64,000 nucleotides of DNA from NCBI GenBank assembly GCA_030272155.1, contig CP126192.1, positions 5,118,501 to 5,182,500 of the forward strand, in the 5' to 3' direction. This document shows, piece by piece, positions 46,078-58,753 of the stretch. Position 1 is the first letter of the stretch. Every line of letters begins with the position of its first letter. This DNA is from Tetradesmus obliquus. Taxonomy: Eukaryota; Chlorophyta; Chlorophyceae; Sphaeropleales; Scenedesmaceae. A program made the position numbers and the translations under genes. The notes below the pieces were generated by a model. It ran no database searches. It was not told the DNA's origin and was given only the letters and a program-made list of their open reading frames with translations.

Positions 46078-47096
46078 TCACTCCTCTTCCTCATCATCTG
46101 CTGCAGGACCCAGCAGCACCCGCCTTGCGACCTGATCAAAGCTGTGCACATCAACACCCCACAGCCACGCTGCCACGCCAGCATCCCTAGCGCCCCACAC
46201 GTCATTCCTCCTGTCATCTCCCACATGCACAACCTCACTCGGCCTCAGCCCCAGCTGCTGCAGCGCTGATTCAAATATAACAGGGTTTGGCTTCTCCACA
46301 CCGACCTCTGCAGACACCACCACAGCATCAAACAAGCTATCCACATTCAGCGCAGCGAGGATGGGCCGCAGCCGCGTGTCGAAGTTACTAACCACTGCGA
46401 GCCTCACGCCAGCTGCACGAAGCTTGCTCAGCGCCTGCACTGCACCAGGTGCAAGCTCCCAAGCCTCTGGCTGCTCATAGTACTCATATACTTCCTCGAA
46501 TAGCGCCTCGCTGCAGCAGCCTGTGGATTGCTGCACAATGAAGCGCCAGAAGGGCCGGCCATCGCCCACGTAGCGCAGCGGGGACTGGCCCCAGGGCGTG
46601 TTGTAGGCGCTGAGGATGGGGACAGCAGCAGGGGCGGGCGCGCAGCAACAACAGAAAGAACAGAAGGAGTCAGATGCAATGCGTGCTAGCAGCAGTGTGT
46701 ACACACTGCTGCTGTGCTCACATGAGTATTCATAGCAGGACAGAAGCCTTTGCCACAGCTGCGGGTGCTGCAGGCCACTGCTGCTTGCCGACCGCACAGC
46801 TGCCAGGCGGCACCTCCATTGCAGGGAGCAGCAATTCTGCAGACCGCTGACAAGACGCAGTTGCAGGAAGCAGCGTAGCTGCTGCTCCTGCTGCTGCTGT
46901 ACAAGCCAATGTAAAGTTGCAGTTGCAAGAACCAGCCTGGCTGCTGCTGCTGCTGCTGCCGCCGTTCAAGCCCCTGACAAGTTTCGGTTGCAGGAACCAG
47001 CCTGGCTGCTGCTGCTGCTGCTGCTGCCCCTGCTGCTGCTGCAGCAGGAACACAGACAACAAGCGCTTGCACAAAGCAGCCTGGCTACGCTTGTCA

Positions 47097-47139
<43 letters not shown>

Positions 47140-47316
47140 GCCGCACCTCCTGAAGCGCTGCAGCACCTCCTGTTCCGACAGGTCCACGCCATATTTGCTA
47201 GCATAGCGCAGGTAAACGTCAGCGGTGCGCTCTGAGGGTACCAGCAGAGTGCCTGCAGCATCCACCAGCACTGCCTTGTAGGCAGGCCGGCTCAGGCTGA
47301 GCCAGCTGCGCGGCAT
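46078..47316 (-). CDS. HAD-superfamily hydrolase (HDHD3-like)
   Basis: Two exons, 47316-47147 and 46609-46078, joined in phase 2 to give 233 residues. Motif I is VLVDAAGTLL, with the nucleophile Asp but Ala two residues later where many HAD phosphatases have Asp. The HDHD3-type block YVGDGRPFWRFIV with STG and YEYYEQPEAW follows. Motif II is VVSNFD, motif III lies in VGVEKPNPVIF, and motif IV is VHVGDDRRNDVWGARDAG. An acidic DDEEEE end closes the protein. It is probably a soluble phosphatase-like enzyme of unknown substrate. The single 537-base intron carries CAG tracts and a degenerate repeated motif. The gene is divergent from the PSB33-like gene. Confidence 0.9.
46859..47090. repeat. Degenerate repeats inside the HAD intron
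   Basis: Four related copies of a motif like GTTGCAGGAACCAGCCTGGC start near 46859, 46922, 46987 and 47066, most followed by CTG runs. Two of them (46922 and 46987) are nearly identical. Confidence 0.75.
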
Positions 47317-48116
47317 TGCTGCTGCAGCGACCTGCAGGACAGGAAGATAGTAGGTGCATCGCGCGACAACGTTGGTGACGGCAAGCCTAAAACGTGGCAA
47401 AGCAGGATGCAGGATTGGGTGGACGATCATGTGTGTTGAGTGGATGGGATGCTTCCACACAGGCGGCGTCCCAGTGTTGACACCCAGCCTAGCTGTTGCT
47501 GTGCACTGCACGCTCTGCAATTGCGGGGCAGCGAAGCTGATAGCATCCGATATACTCTTATGCTCGCTGTTGCGCACCTGCTGCAACTGTAAGGGCTGGG
47601 CAGTGCTATGCAGCGCCCTGGAGTGCTGCTGCTGTTGGAGCTTCCCATTCAGCACACCCATCAAGCGCGCCGTGACTAGCAGTGTATGCTGCGCTAAGCT
47701 CGGAAAGCCAAGGAATGATTGCGCCAGGCTATGCATCGCCATCTCTCCCTTGATTAGCGATCGCTACAACAAGCTACGTGTATCAGGCTTCACGTGCCGT
47801 GCGACGCTTAGCAGTCTCAAAACCAAGCCATTTTTGCTTCGCTTCAACCTGTTCCAGCGCTCATGGATCTGGCGCGACCGTTTCACGGAGTGGGCTGTGT
47901 CAGCACCGGTCTTCAGACCTGCACCGCAGCGTAACGCTGAACAGGCCTGTCAATCCTTGATTAGTTTGTTTGCATCACACAGCTCTTTCAGAAAGGGCTT
48001 TTACACATTTCAAAAGTTGCCCGCGCGATTTTCTGTCACCTGTGGCCATAGTGACCCAGCTTGCTGCACACATTTGGATTCCTTTCTCACCGTTCTGTGG
48101 CTGTATTAGCAGTACA
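47317..48116. promoter_or_regulatory. Divergent region, HAD / PSB33-like
   Basis: 800 bases between two divergent start codons, presumed to hold both promoters and 5' UTRs. An open plus-strand frame here (47354-48109) shows no recognisable protein and is Cys-rich from base composition. Confidence 0.4.
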
Positions 48117-49605
48117 ATGATGCTTAAATGTTCAGCAGGAGCCAATGTGAGCTGCAGCAGGAGGCCATTTAGCAGCAGCACCACACCGCCAGTGATCAGC
48201 AGACTGGTGGTGTGCAAAGCAGGTGGCGCTGGCGGCTTTGGAAAGAGGTGAAACATGCAGCCTTGTAATCTCAGTGCCTTGCACAAGTGGTTATGTTGCA
48301 CTTGTTCTCAAATTACGCAAACATGTGGTTCTGTCTATGGCTGCACATCAATTTGCACATTCAGACTTTGCTCCTTGACATGCTGCCTTCTGTTTGCAGC
48401 AACAAGAAGAAGGTTTCAACAGAAGGTGGCATGGTCATTCCAGAAGATGGAAAGCGCGTGAAGAAGAGCTACCTGGCAGACAGCGATAGCAAAGCAGCCA
48501 GCAAAGCAGCAGCAGATGGCGCCCCACCAGGCTTCCCTAATGGTGCGGACATCCTGCTTCAGTTTCCTTGCAACAGCTGCACTGCCAGCAGCTGAAGTCG
48601 CTGATGATGACCACCCCGCCAACTTGATTGCTTATGAAATTGCTGTTCTTAGCATCAGGCTGAAATAGTCCAGGATGTGTGCTGGTGCCAGCAGCTCTTG
48701 TTTCTGTGAGCGCAGCAGTTGCATGGCAGCTGGCAAGGTATCTTCTAGAGAGCAGCCTTCAGCTTGAGCAATAAATGCAGTTTTGTGTCCCTTACTGCTA
48801 CAACTAAATGCAACTGTTGCTGCTGCTGCAGACTGGATAGACCTGAAGCTGAAGGCATCTGATGTGCCGTTTGGCAAGAACACCAAGACCGTAGAGCTGG
48901 CGGCCGGCAAGGTTCTGATGCTGTACAAGTTTGAGAACATGGTGCGAAGCTGTGCTGCTTGCTGCTGTGCTGATGTCACATGGCGCTGTACTTGCTGCTT
49001 GTCAATGTTCGGGGTGGAGATGGTGCTGGCAATGGCATGTGTTAGCAGTGCTCAAATCGGAGCGCACAGCTTGCAGGAGTGCTAGCAGCATCAGGTGCCA
49101 CCTTTGTAGCTGCTGCGCAATCAAGCAGGCACCTTCGTTGTCGCCGCTCTGCCCTGTTTGCTGCTTGCTGCTGGCCACTGCCGCAGGTGTTTGTGTCTGA
49201 CGCCAACAGCACAGCGTACCAGTACCCGATGGTGGATGCCAAGGTGTTCAGGGACAGCAGCGGCGCGATTGCAGCAGAGGTGCCGCTGGTGAGTGTGCTT
49301 GCAGGAAACAGCTTGCAGGCAACCCTGACTAAGCAGCTGAACATGCCACACACGAGCCTTCACGGAAGCATAACACAAGTCCTGACAGCGGCAGCCAGGT
49401 GCAGCATGCATGACCGCTAGTCCGCTTGCTGTTGGGAGGATGGTGAATGGGTTGGGTGCTGCATCTCAGAGCACAACTGCTATGGCAAGTCAGATGAGGC
49501 GCTGAACGCGCACTGTTTTGAAGCACAGGAGCTTGGTGCTCAGCGCTGATCGAGCAACTTGGTCAGCAGCGTTTGCTTGAAGTTGATGTGATGGATAGAC
49601 GCCTG

Positions 49606-49645
<40 letters not shown>

Positions 49646-50102
49646 GTGTATTTAGGACGGCACTATCTACGACCTGGCAACAGGTGAGGACAGCCACACG
49701 CATCATGCTGCGTACCACGCAGCATGGAAAACTCCATGTTAACAGCACACCATTGATTGCCTTGCAGCTGCGTGCCTGCTGTTGCAACAGTAACTGCTTG
49801 CACCATTTGTGAGGGATTTGCCAAGCTTGCACGTCTGTCGCCGTGCATGCAAGTCAGGCAATCCATGCATTCTGCTTCCATGCCAGCAGCACCAGCTACA
49901 TGCGTTATTAGCAGCTGCCTTGACACGTGCTGCTGTGGCTGCTGCTGCTGCTGCAGGCGCTGTGCTCAAGTGGTGCCCCAAGGACACTCGCGTGCGCAGC
50001 TTGCTGGGCACACTCAAATCCACAGTGCAGGCCACACCGCTGCAGGTCTACCCTGTGCATGTAACACAGGACGGATCCATCTGGACCAAGCTGGTGCTGT
50101 GA
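48117..50102 (+). CDS. PSB33/LIL8-like Rieske-fold thylakoid protein
   Basis: Six exons: 48117-48247, 48400-48542, 48832-48941, 49187-49288, 49656-49683 and 49957-50102; all phases fit and give 219 residues. The N-terminus (MMLKCSAGANVSCSRRPFSS, then RLVVCKA) resembles a chloroplast transit peptide. The mature part (WIDLKLKASDVPFGKNTKTV; KVLMLYKFENMVFVSDA; DGTIYDLATGAVLKWCPKD; PLQVYPVHV) follows the Rieske-like fold of PSB33 (At1g71500), which stabilises photosystem II and light-harvesting organisation. No CxH...CxxH cluster ligands are seen, as expected for PSB33, so it should not bind 2Fe-2S. Assignment is by recalled similarity; another Rieske-like chloroplast protein is possible. Confidence 0.7.
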
Positions 50103-51508
50103 GCTGCTGAGGCAGCCCTGGCAGCATCTTGACAAGTACCGTACAAGTACAGTGACTGCGTGCTGGTGCCGCATGTTATTGCTGATGGAGTAGACAGACG
50201 TTGAAGTGAGTTTCTGTGTGCATGTCCAGCTTCTTCATGCTGTGCTGGCGCCGCTGCGTCTGTTGGCTGGCCAGCCTGGTACACGTGTGGCTGGCTGCCG
50301 CCCTGGCATGCTATTGTTATTGCAGCCCAGCAGATGGCAGCTGATCTATGCATTGAACTTTGTCACAATCTGTGGTACGGGTCACGGGTTTTCGTCTTGT
50401 ACCCTACAGACATCAGGCTGTGATTATCCCGTGGGAGTATGTGATTATCCCATGGAGACCTGGAGGATAACTTGATTATCCCTGGTTGGATAACGGATAA
50501 CCCATATGTAACGGTTATCCCTCCTTCATTAATGGATAACTCATTGGAAACCTCACGGATGCTGCTGCCCATGCAGCCGAAGCCAGTTGCAGTCATGAAA
50601 GATCTGTTACATTGTGATGTGAGCTGCAACCACATGCTACGTAGCCTGATTCTGCTGCACGACTGGGAGGCATGTGGGCGCTGTGCATGGAGGCCATGCA
50701 TGTTTATGTTGCATTCCCTGCAGAGTGCAGGACGGCCCTTGGGCAGAGCACACCTTGAAACCTGCAGCACAAACAGAGCGCTGGCAACATACTTTGCAAC
50801 CATTTCAAGAATGAAGCACAAACCTGATGCACATGCATGCTGCACATCCGGGTTTTGCGACAAGCACTGCTGGCAGCAGCCACCATTCATGCCGTACAAG
50901 CGCACTGCATGAAAGCAGACAGCATCAAAACATTGCAAACAATTGCAGCAAACTCCAGGCCAAGATCTATGCTTGCCGCTGGGCTGCCAGACGCGAAACA
51001 ACCACTGATAAGCCGTATATACATCACAAACAATGGTGGGTACAGCGTGGGTGGAGCCGAAAAACTGCCACACTGGAAGTGCGGAAGCCACACTGGCAGT
51101 GCAGCCTCCATTGTGGTGCATGGTTGCTGCCAGAAGCAGACGTGGTGCTCACGAATGCCAGTAGTGCACACATGCAGCGGCAGACAGCCTCCATACAGGA
51201 CAAGTAGCGTACATAGGTACTGCAGACAGCTCGATACGTGGCGTCTGGAGCTTGCAACAAATACAAGCCGAATGCGGTAGCAAACACTGCATGCGCTTGC
51301 GTGTGGGGGCGCGCATTACAGCAGCAGCAAGCCATGAAGCAGCGGGACACCGCTGGAAAACTGCAGCAACATGCCCGCACAGCTTGCCGGCTCACGTGGC
51401 TTGCACAATGATACATAAACGACAACTGCAATGCGTACACACCATCTCAGAGCTGCGAGCTGCAGCAATTCCTCTCCTCAATCATGCGTTGCTGTACATT
51501 ACTGCGCA
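50103..51508. other. Convergent 3' region, PSB33-like / E1 alpha
   Basis: Left of about 50.5 kb the top strand leans T/G (3' UTR of the PSB33-like gene); right of it, A/C (3' UTR of E1 alpha). TGTAA lies at 50507-50511, and TTACA (minus signal) at 50607-50611 and 51316-51320. Between 50422 and 50540 lies a cluster of GGATAA/TTATCC motifs. No gene supported. Confidence 0.45.
50422..50540. promoter_or_regulatory. Cluster of GGATAA(C)/(G)TTATCC motifs with a hairpin
   Basis: Eight copies in both orientations within about 120 bases, near 50422, 50443, 50464, 50473, 50488, 50495, 50514 and 50534. Arms GGATAACC (50495-50502) and GGTTATCC (50513-50520) can pair around a 10-base loop that contains TGTAA. 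Function is unknown. Confidence 0.6.
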
Positions 51509-51681
51509 TCACTGCACCGGCATGTCTGGCGGGCACAGGTGTGGGTGGCGGCGTGCCACCTGCAGCGTCTCCTGCAGCTGCTCCTGCAGGTGCCACGGCA
51601 TGTCTGCATACACATCACTGAACAGCGCTGACACCGGCGGCTTGGCCACCTTGCTGGCCTTCTCCAGCGCCTCAATGACCT

Positions 51682-51739
<58 letters not shown>

Positions 51740-54700
51740 TGGTAACCGCAACAGCAGCATTGAGAGGCAGGGTTGCAGCAATGAAGTGGTGTAGCTGCAG
51801 GTGCGCTTGTGAGCTGTAAGCACCAAGCGTCAAGCTCATGCTGCGGCTCACGCTGCTGACTCAGCATCAGAAGCACGTGCTCCATCCCTCACAGCATGAG
51901 CCGCTGACGACAGATGACGCTGTACAACACATGGATACGTCTCATAGTGCAAGTTATTGTGTTGCAACCGCACCTGCTGGCGTGTGGCATGCCGCAGCTG
52001 CTTCTCCCGCTCCTCATCCCACCAGGCATTGGCCACCAGCCAGTGCCTGAAGCGCACCACTGGGTCACGTGCCCGCCACGCCACCATCTCCTCACGCGTG
52101 CGGTACCTGTGGCATGCAGGGAAGCCAGTTACTATGAGATGAAAGACGAGGTGTGCAAGATAGAAGGTGTGCGGTGTTGGCAGCATGCCAAGCGCGGGAG
52201 GAGTGGGCTGCAGCTGATGGGATTGCAAACATAACCACGCCACCACGTGCAGTGGCAGGAAACTTGTAGAGCATGTTACGATGTGTAGTTTGTTACTGTG
52301 TCCAATGATGTGTGTGTGCTGTGCAACGTCATGCAGTGCACATGCAGCTGCTGCAAGACAGGGGCAGCCTGCAGGCATCTGGTCGCGTGCAGCCATAGTA
52401 ACGTCAGTCACTATAGTCAGCCCACCTGGATGAGTCATCTGAGGTGGAGTGGTGGCCGCTGCGGTATGACATGGCCTCAATGAGCACAGGGCAGCCGTCA
52501 CGCAGCGCTATCTCACGCGCTGCGCGCGTCGCGCAGTACACTGCACGCGCATCACCACCGTCCACACGGATGGCTGACATGCCATATGCAGTGCCCCTGC
52601 AGGCGATGCCATCACCTGAACAGCAACACAGCAGATACACGCAGCAATCAAAGCGCAGCTGGGTGTGTGGTGTTGACGGTGCAGGCCGAGGACCATCAAT
52701 GTGTGCTGCTGCGTCCTGAATGTACGGAATCCTCTGCTGAACAATGCGCAACAAATAATCGCCGTTCTGCGTGTGCAAGTTTATGTGCTCAGCGCGCACC
52801 TGCATACTGTTCATTGGCTGGCGTGCTGATGGCGTAGCCATTGTTGCGGCATATGAAGAGGCAAGGTGCGCCCAGCGTGGCAGCAAAGTTGAGTGCTGCA
52901 TGGAAGTCGCCTTCACTGGAGGCACCCTCCCCAAAGTATGCTGCTGCCACAGTGTCAGCACCGTCCAACTGCAACAAAAAGGAAGCAGGGTGGCAGCAGC
53001 AAGCAGCCGCAACAATGCAGCAGGTGCACAGAGAAGTCACTTTGACGTCAATGCGCAGCGACCGTGGCGGCATGTGCATAATTGCGGTCAAGCCAAAATA
53101 GCAGCACATCATCTTTGCTGTTCAACAAGCATCTGCACGACAACAACTTGGTGATTGATGGCAAAGCCGGCACGCTTGCGCGCGCACACCTTCATGGCAT
53201 ATGCTGCACCAGCCGCATGCGGCAGCTGTGTGGCCAGGGGCGATGACACTGTCTGGTAGTTGAGCTCCTTGCTGCCGTAATGGATGGGCATCTGCCTGCC
53301 CTGGCCAGGCTCTAAGCTGTTGCCGTACAGCTGTTGTTGCACACACGGCACAGCAGCAGCAGCAGCAGCAGCAGCAGACGTTAAGCCATGTGGTCGATTG
53401 GGCTGTTCCACATTGAACGGTGCAGGTACAGGCCAACAGGTGCTGCTGAGTCCATTGCTGTTGAGCTGTTGAGCCAAATGCAAATGCAGTGCAGTGTGTT
53501 GTGCAGCTGCAAGCCGCTCAAGCAGGCACCGCTGCTTGACAGGGGAATGCAAAGTGCTGCACAAAGTTGCAGCTGCGCCAGCGCAAGCAGCGTCAGGTGG
53601 GCTTGCTCGTGCCCACCTGGTTGGCAAAATCGTCAAAGGAGAAGCCGCGCCACAGCAGCACGCCATGCTCTCGGTACTGCGAGAACACCTGCCAGCCAGT
53701 AAGCAGCAGCCACAGCAGGCTGAGTCAACTACACAAAGTTGGTCTGCGCACATGTTGATAGGCGACATCAAGTCAGTCTGTGCACATGTTGCTCTGCACG
53801 CGACAGACGGCAAGCTGCCTGGTGGTGGTCTGCTGACACAGGCCCATCAGTGGCACTGCAACTGACTGCATGCTGAATGTTGGCACAGCCTATTGCTGAG
53901 CTCACCATGTCCCTGGGATCAAGCCCTGCAGCACTGCCCACTACTGTTGCCTCCTCGCCTGCAGTCAAACGAAATTGACATCGCAGCACAGATCAGCCCC
54001 CAGTAGTGACACACAGCTATGGAGCATGCATTGACAAGCAGGATGTGCAGCTGGCTGCATGCAGGTTGTGGCGAGCAGTCTAAGGCATGTGACAATAGGT
54101 ATGTTGTGTCCTTAGCTACCCTGTAAAGCACCTTTACAAAATTTGCATAACGCACGCTCACCAGCACAGGTCATGAAGAAGGAAAAGCGGCCCTGCATGC
54201 ATGCAGGCAGTTATACAGTACACACAGCAGTGTGACGTAGCATCTTGTGTTGAGGAGAATCATGGCAAGCGTCAAGTAGGCATCAACCACCACTTTTGCA
54301 CCCGTCCCGTGCTCGCAACACTTGTCAACCGCATGAAACAGCTGGCCAAAGGAACTGCTCAAGGCGTCGCTAGTGGCCTGTATGAGGGCTGCAGACCCAT
54401 ACTGACAAACACCAGTATGCGCTACACCAACACAGAAAGCGTTACCTCTCATGAGACCCTCCTGCGCTGATACATGCTGCCAGCACCATATGCACATGCC
54501 AACAGCCAACCGTCCAGCTCAGCACTGACCTGGCGCTGCGCATCATAGCAGATGGTGTCCATGACTTGCAGCTTGGCCATGGCTGTGTACAGCGCAACTG
54601 CATCCTGCTGCTGCAGGTCATGCGGCACTACTGCATCCGGGATATGCTTGCCCGTGCCATCCAGAGTGCGGTAACAAGGGATACGTGGGCTGCTGGGTGT

Positions 54701-54940
54701 CAACGGCCCACCCAAGAACTCCATGCTGTGTGTGAATGGCACACGGCCGCCTGGAAATTCAAGCGTATCTGCTGCATCCTGCGATATGCTCTCGGCTGGC
54801 GCTGCTGATGCAGCTGCTGATGCAGTGCTTGCAGTGCTGAGCTGGCGCTGCACATGCCGCAGCAGGTGCAGGCTGCTGCATGCTAGCTGTGCCAAGCTGC
54901 TAGGGCCCAGACTGGAGTTGCATACGATGCGTGATAGCAT
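51509..54940 (-). CDS. BCKDHA: Branched-chain 2-oxoacid dehydrogenase E1 alpha, mitochondrial
   Basis: Nine exons: 54940-54530, 54192-54162, 53958-53906, 53688-53617, 53330-53190, 52968-52800, 52615-52426, 52106-51974 and 51679-51509; phases fit throughout, 456 residues. [12 protein letters not shown] to about residue 60 is a Ser/Arg/Ala-rich mitochondrial presequence. Then come [19 protein letters not shown], the TPP-binding region ([50 protein letters not shown]), [12 protein letters not shown], the phosphorylation loop [14 protein letters not shown] and [11 protein letters not shown]. The enzyme decarboxylates branched-chain 2-oxoacids with thiamine diphosphate as the alpha2beta2 E1 of the BCKDH complex in Leu/Ile/Val breakdown. 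The SxxD phosphorylation loop suggests control by a BCKDH kinase. An upstream in-frame ATG at 55060 exists, but 54940 gives the better presequence. Intron 8 ends in a CTG run. Confidence 0.95.
51680..51733 (-). repeat. (CTG)n at the last 3' splice site of E1 alpha
   Basis: About 18 CTG units on the coding strand run directly into the CTGCAG acceptor of the final exon. Confidence 0.93.
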
Positions 54941-55628
54941 GTTCAGGTTGAAGCTGGCAGCTCCTGCAGCTACAGCTGCTGCTACCCAGCCGAGAGATGA
55001 GTTGATGTGACTGTACCGGATGGAGCAACTTGCCCTGTTCGTTGCTGACTGCAGGGACAATTACAATTCTATAAATCGATCGGCTTAACACAGAACAAGA
55101 CAAGCAATGCACGCCTGACAGGGCCTCGCCCAGCAGTAGCAGAGTGGTTTGAAGCTGCCCACGTCAGTCGGGCCCTGATGGCGCAAGCTCGGCTAAGCAT
55201 TTAAAACGATCAACAACTTGAGCTTCACACTACGCAGACATTCTGGCTTGGGCTGCAGGCATTCGCAACAAAAACCCTTGCCTCGTATCATTAGGAGTCC
55301 TCATCGTTGCTCCTCCACTATCTGCAAGCCTCGTCGGGCACGCAAACATCATCATAAAGCGCATTCAAATGTTTTGTTTTGTATTCCAGCTTGCACACCA
55401 GTAGCTGCTCCATTTTGTGTTGTTGCCTTCAAAACTGCTGCACGGCTCTTTCCTCTGACGTGCTGAGAGTGATTGGTCAGCACCCCGTTTATTATATAGT
55501 GATTGATCAGTGTGAATTCAACCACTGCAACTGCCTGCAATCGTGATTTGACTGAACGGTAGCGCACAGCTGCACTGCTTCACCAACGATGAAATCAAGA
55601 AAACGCCGATCCAACAAACGCAGCTAGC
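54941..55628. promoter_or_regulatory. Divergent region, E1 alpha / GT32-FkbM
   Basis: 688 bases between divergent start codons. An AT-rich stretch (TTTATTATATAG near 55488) is a TATA-like candidate for the rightward gene. No other gene seen. Confidence 0.4.
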
Positions 55629-58600
55629 ATGCATCACGTAGTAGCATCAGGGGATAGCAGCTGCGGGGGCGAGGCGAGCGTGCTGTTGTCACCAAACAGC
55701 AGTTCCACTCACCATAGGTCTGTGCAGCATGGCCATATGGCACCACCAGAGCTGCGACCGCCTCCAGCACGCTACACAGCCCACACCACCAACCTGGCAT
55801 GCCTTGCCAGCGTTCCAACCAGCAAGATCAGCCCTGGCCGCTGGTCTAGAGGAACAGCAGCACACGACGCAGCCTGCACACAGCGTCTGCCACGCACCAG
55901 CGTGCTATGCCGGCTGATGGCAGCCATGATAGCACTGCTAGTGCTGCTGCAGGCAGTATCATGCGGCATGTTCTTCTGTGTGCGGCTGCCGTTCAGCAAC
56001 AGGCCATATGTAGACTACAGAGACTTGATCAGCGAGTTAGATATGGAGGGTCCTGCAAGCAGCAGTAGCAGCAGCAGCATCGTGGCTGCAGCAAGCAGCA
56101 GCCTCAGCCGGCAGCAGCAGCAGCTGACAGCGCCAAAGCTCATACCGCGCGTCATTCACCAGACGTACCGCAGCACGCGCCTGCCTGCGTCAGCCAAGCA
56201 GTTCATGCACAGCTGGCAGGAGCGCAACGGAGAGGCTTGGCAGGTCCGGCTGTACAGCGATGAAGCCTGCTTGAATTTTGTGCGGCGCGAGTTTCCGGAG
56301 TACTTTGAGGCCTACATGAACCTGCCGAAGGAGGTGGAGAGGGCAGATTTCTTCAGGTGGGGCTTGCAGGACAGCAAGCAGCAGTGCAGCGGCAAGCAGG
56401 CCAACAGCTCAGGAAGGTTCTGCCTGGCTAGCAGAGGTGTCAGACATGCAAGTTGGATAAAGGCTGCTAGGGGAGTTCAGGAAATACGTTACGGCACTCA
56501 GTTGGCATCTCGTCTGTGTCATGGCAGCAGCTGCGCAGCATTTGCAATTGGCCATGTGTGTGCAGCCGCATTGCACCCAGGCAGCAGCCCCTTCCAGCCG
56601 CCAGTTTCCTGCTGTGCTTTACCTCCTGATGTCTCAATTCTAGTGTAGCAATGGCGGGCAGGGGGCAGTGCTGGTTGACGTGCAACACAATATCTTATCT
56701 ATGCTTGCAGGAAGCAGCAGCTGCAGCAGCAGCCTGCGCAAATGTGTGGTCGTTCAACCAGTTATCTCCTGATGACTGCCAGATTGTTCACATCTGCACA
56801 CCCCACATTGACTTATCTGCACTACTACTGCTGCTGCCATCTTCTGCCTGTGCTGCCTCATGTACCTCCCAATGCAGGTACATGGTGGTGCTGCGCCTGG
56901 GAGGTGTGTACGCAGACATTGATGTGGAGTGCAGGCAGCCGCTGGATGGTGTGATCCAGCCAGCAGATACACTGCTGGTGGGCTGGGATGCTGAGCTGGC
57001 AGACATTGCTGCTGCTGCAACACAGCAGTATGCGCGGCAGCGCCAGATCGCCACCTGGTTTTTTGCAGCAGCGCCGGGGCACCCCGTGCTGCGCGAGCTG
57101 TGCGATCACATCGCGCACAATGCGATGACGGTGTTCTCCAACAACACAGTGCGCGATACGCTGGAGCGCACAGGGCAGGGAGTGTGGACGGATCGGGTGC
57201 TGCGGCATGCACTGCAGCACCCAGCAGCCAAGGTGCGCATGCGCTGTTGTTTTATCACGTTGGGGCATACGTATGTGTTCTGTTGATGCCACTGAATGCG
57301 CAGTGGACAGCGCGTTAGCTGCGCGTGGTTGTGCGTATGCTTGCGCTAACAACAAACCCTGCGATGTATGCAGCGGCAGCACAAGCACTGCACATCACAT
57401 ATATCTTGGTGGCCGTTGTCAGCCAGCTCAGCAGACCGTTGTGTTTAAACTTTCCCTCCACACACGCCTGCTGCTACTTTCTTGTTCTTGACTCTTCTTC
57501 TTGTTCTTGAATTTGGTTCTGCCTGCAGCACGACGACCCCTGGAAGGTGCGCATCCTGCCCCGTGTGGCGTTTGGCGTGCACCCCTCAGGCGATGATGAG
57601 CTGGGACCTCACCTGCCAGGGGTGGTGGTGCTGCACCACTTCTTGGGCAGCTGGCAGTGGCAGGGCTCCTGGGCGCGCGGCATGCCTGCACACCGCAAGG
57701 CCCTGCAGATCATGTCTCCGCTGCTGCCTAAGGGCTGGGTTAGGTGGGTGACTGCGGCATGGTGTGACTGCAGCAGCTGCGGCTTTTGTGGCTGCATGGC
57801 GTGCGCAGCAATGGCTGGAGGCATGGAAAGGTTCAAACAGCACTGTGCTTCGTTTCAGCAGCACGTCAGTTGTTTAGCCAGACTGGTGTGGTGCTGTGAG
57901 TGGGTTTTGGATTGTTTTTGCTATTGGTGCAGTCGCGCTCCGCCATGACTGCTGCCGGATACTACTGCTCTCACCTTCCCTCATGTCATACAGTACCACT
58001 GCCATTCGCTGTGCTGCTGACAATGCTGTGGTTGCGCTGGCTATTTTGTTGCTGCTGCAGGACGAGCAGCGGCGTGCATGGCGAGGCCGAGCCTGTGCGT
58101 GCCAGCAACGTGTCACACTTCCCAGTGAGCGTGAACTTTGTGCCTCCGTTCACCATGATGGTGGACCTGGTTGGCTCTGGTGACAAGCAGGCTGATGTGG
58201 ATGTCAGCGCAGCAGTCACAGCACACGGCGCATGGCAGCCGGCAGTGGCACCTTACAGGAAGCCCGCTGTTGTGGAGGCCCTGGTAGGGGCACTCAGCAG
58301 GCACAGCAGCAGCCACGCCAACAGTCCTGTAGGCGCTGGCAGCAGCAGCAGCAGCAGTGGCAGCGGCCCTGCCGCAACGGACCATGCAGTGGCTCCGGCT
58401 CCTGCAGTAACAACTGCTGCTTCAGTCGCTGCTCCCAGCAGTAGCCACAGCAGCAGTAGGAGTGCTGCTGCCGCACGGCAGCAGCCGCACAGAGGCGTCC
58501 TGGTTGACATAGGCGCAGGCCATGGCTTTTTCAGCCTTGCAGCAGCAGCGCGTGGCCACCGTGTCATCGCATTTGAGACTGCGCCAGGCAGCTTAGCAGC

Positions 58601-58714
58601 GTTCAAGGCAAGCATTGCATACAACGGCTTTGGCAGCCTCATTGAGCTTCGTAACACAGTGCTGGGTGCAACACCGGGCAAGGTTTGCCTGCAGCAGCAG
58701 GATGAGCTTGCAGG

Positions 58715-58753
<39 letters not shown>

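Noticed and set aside
47354-48109. 251-residue plus-strand frame between HAD and the PSB33-like gene
   Set aside because: No domain pattern, overlaps two presumed promoters, and is out of frame with the well-supported transit-peptide exon at 48117.
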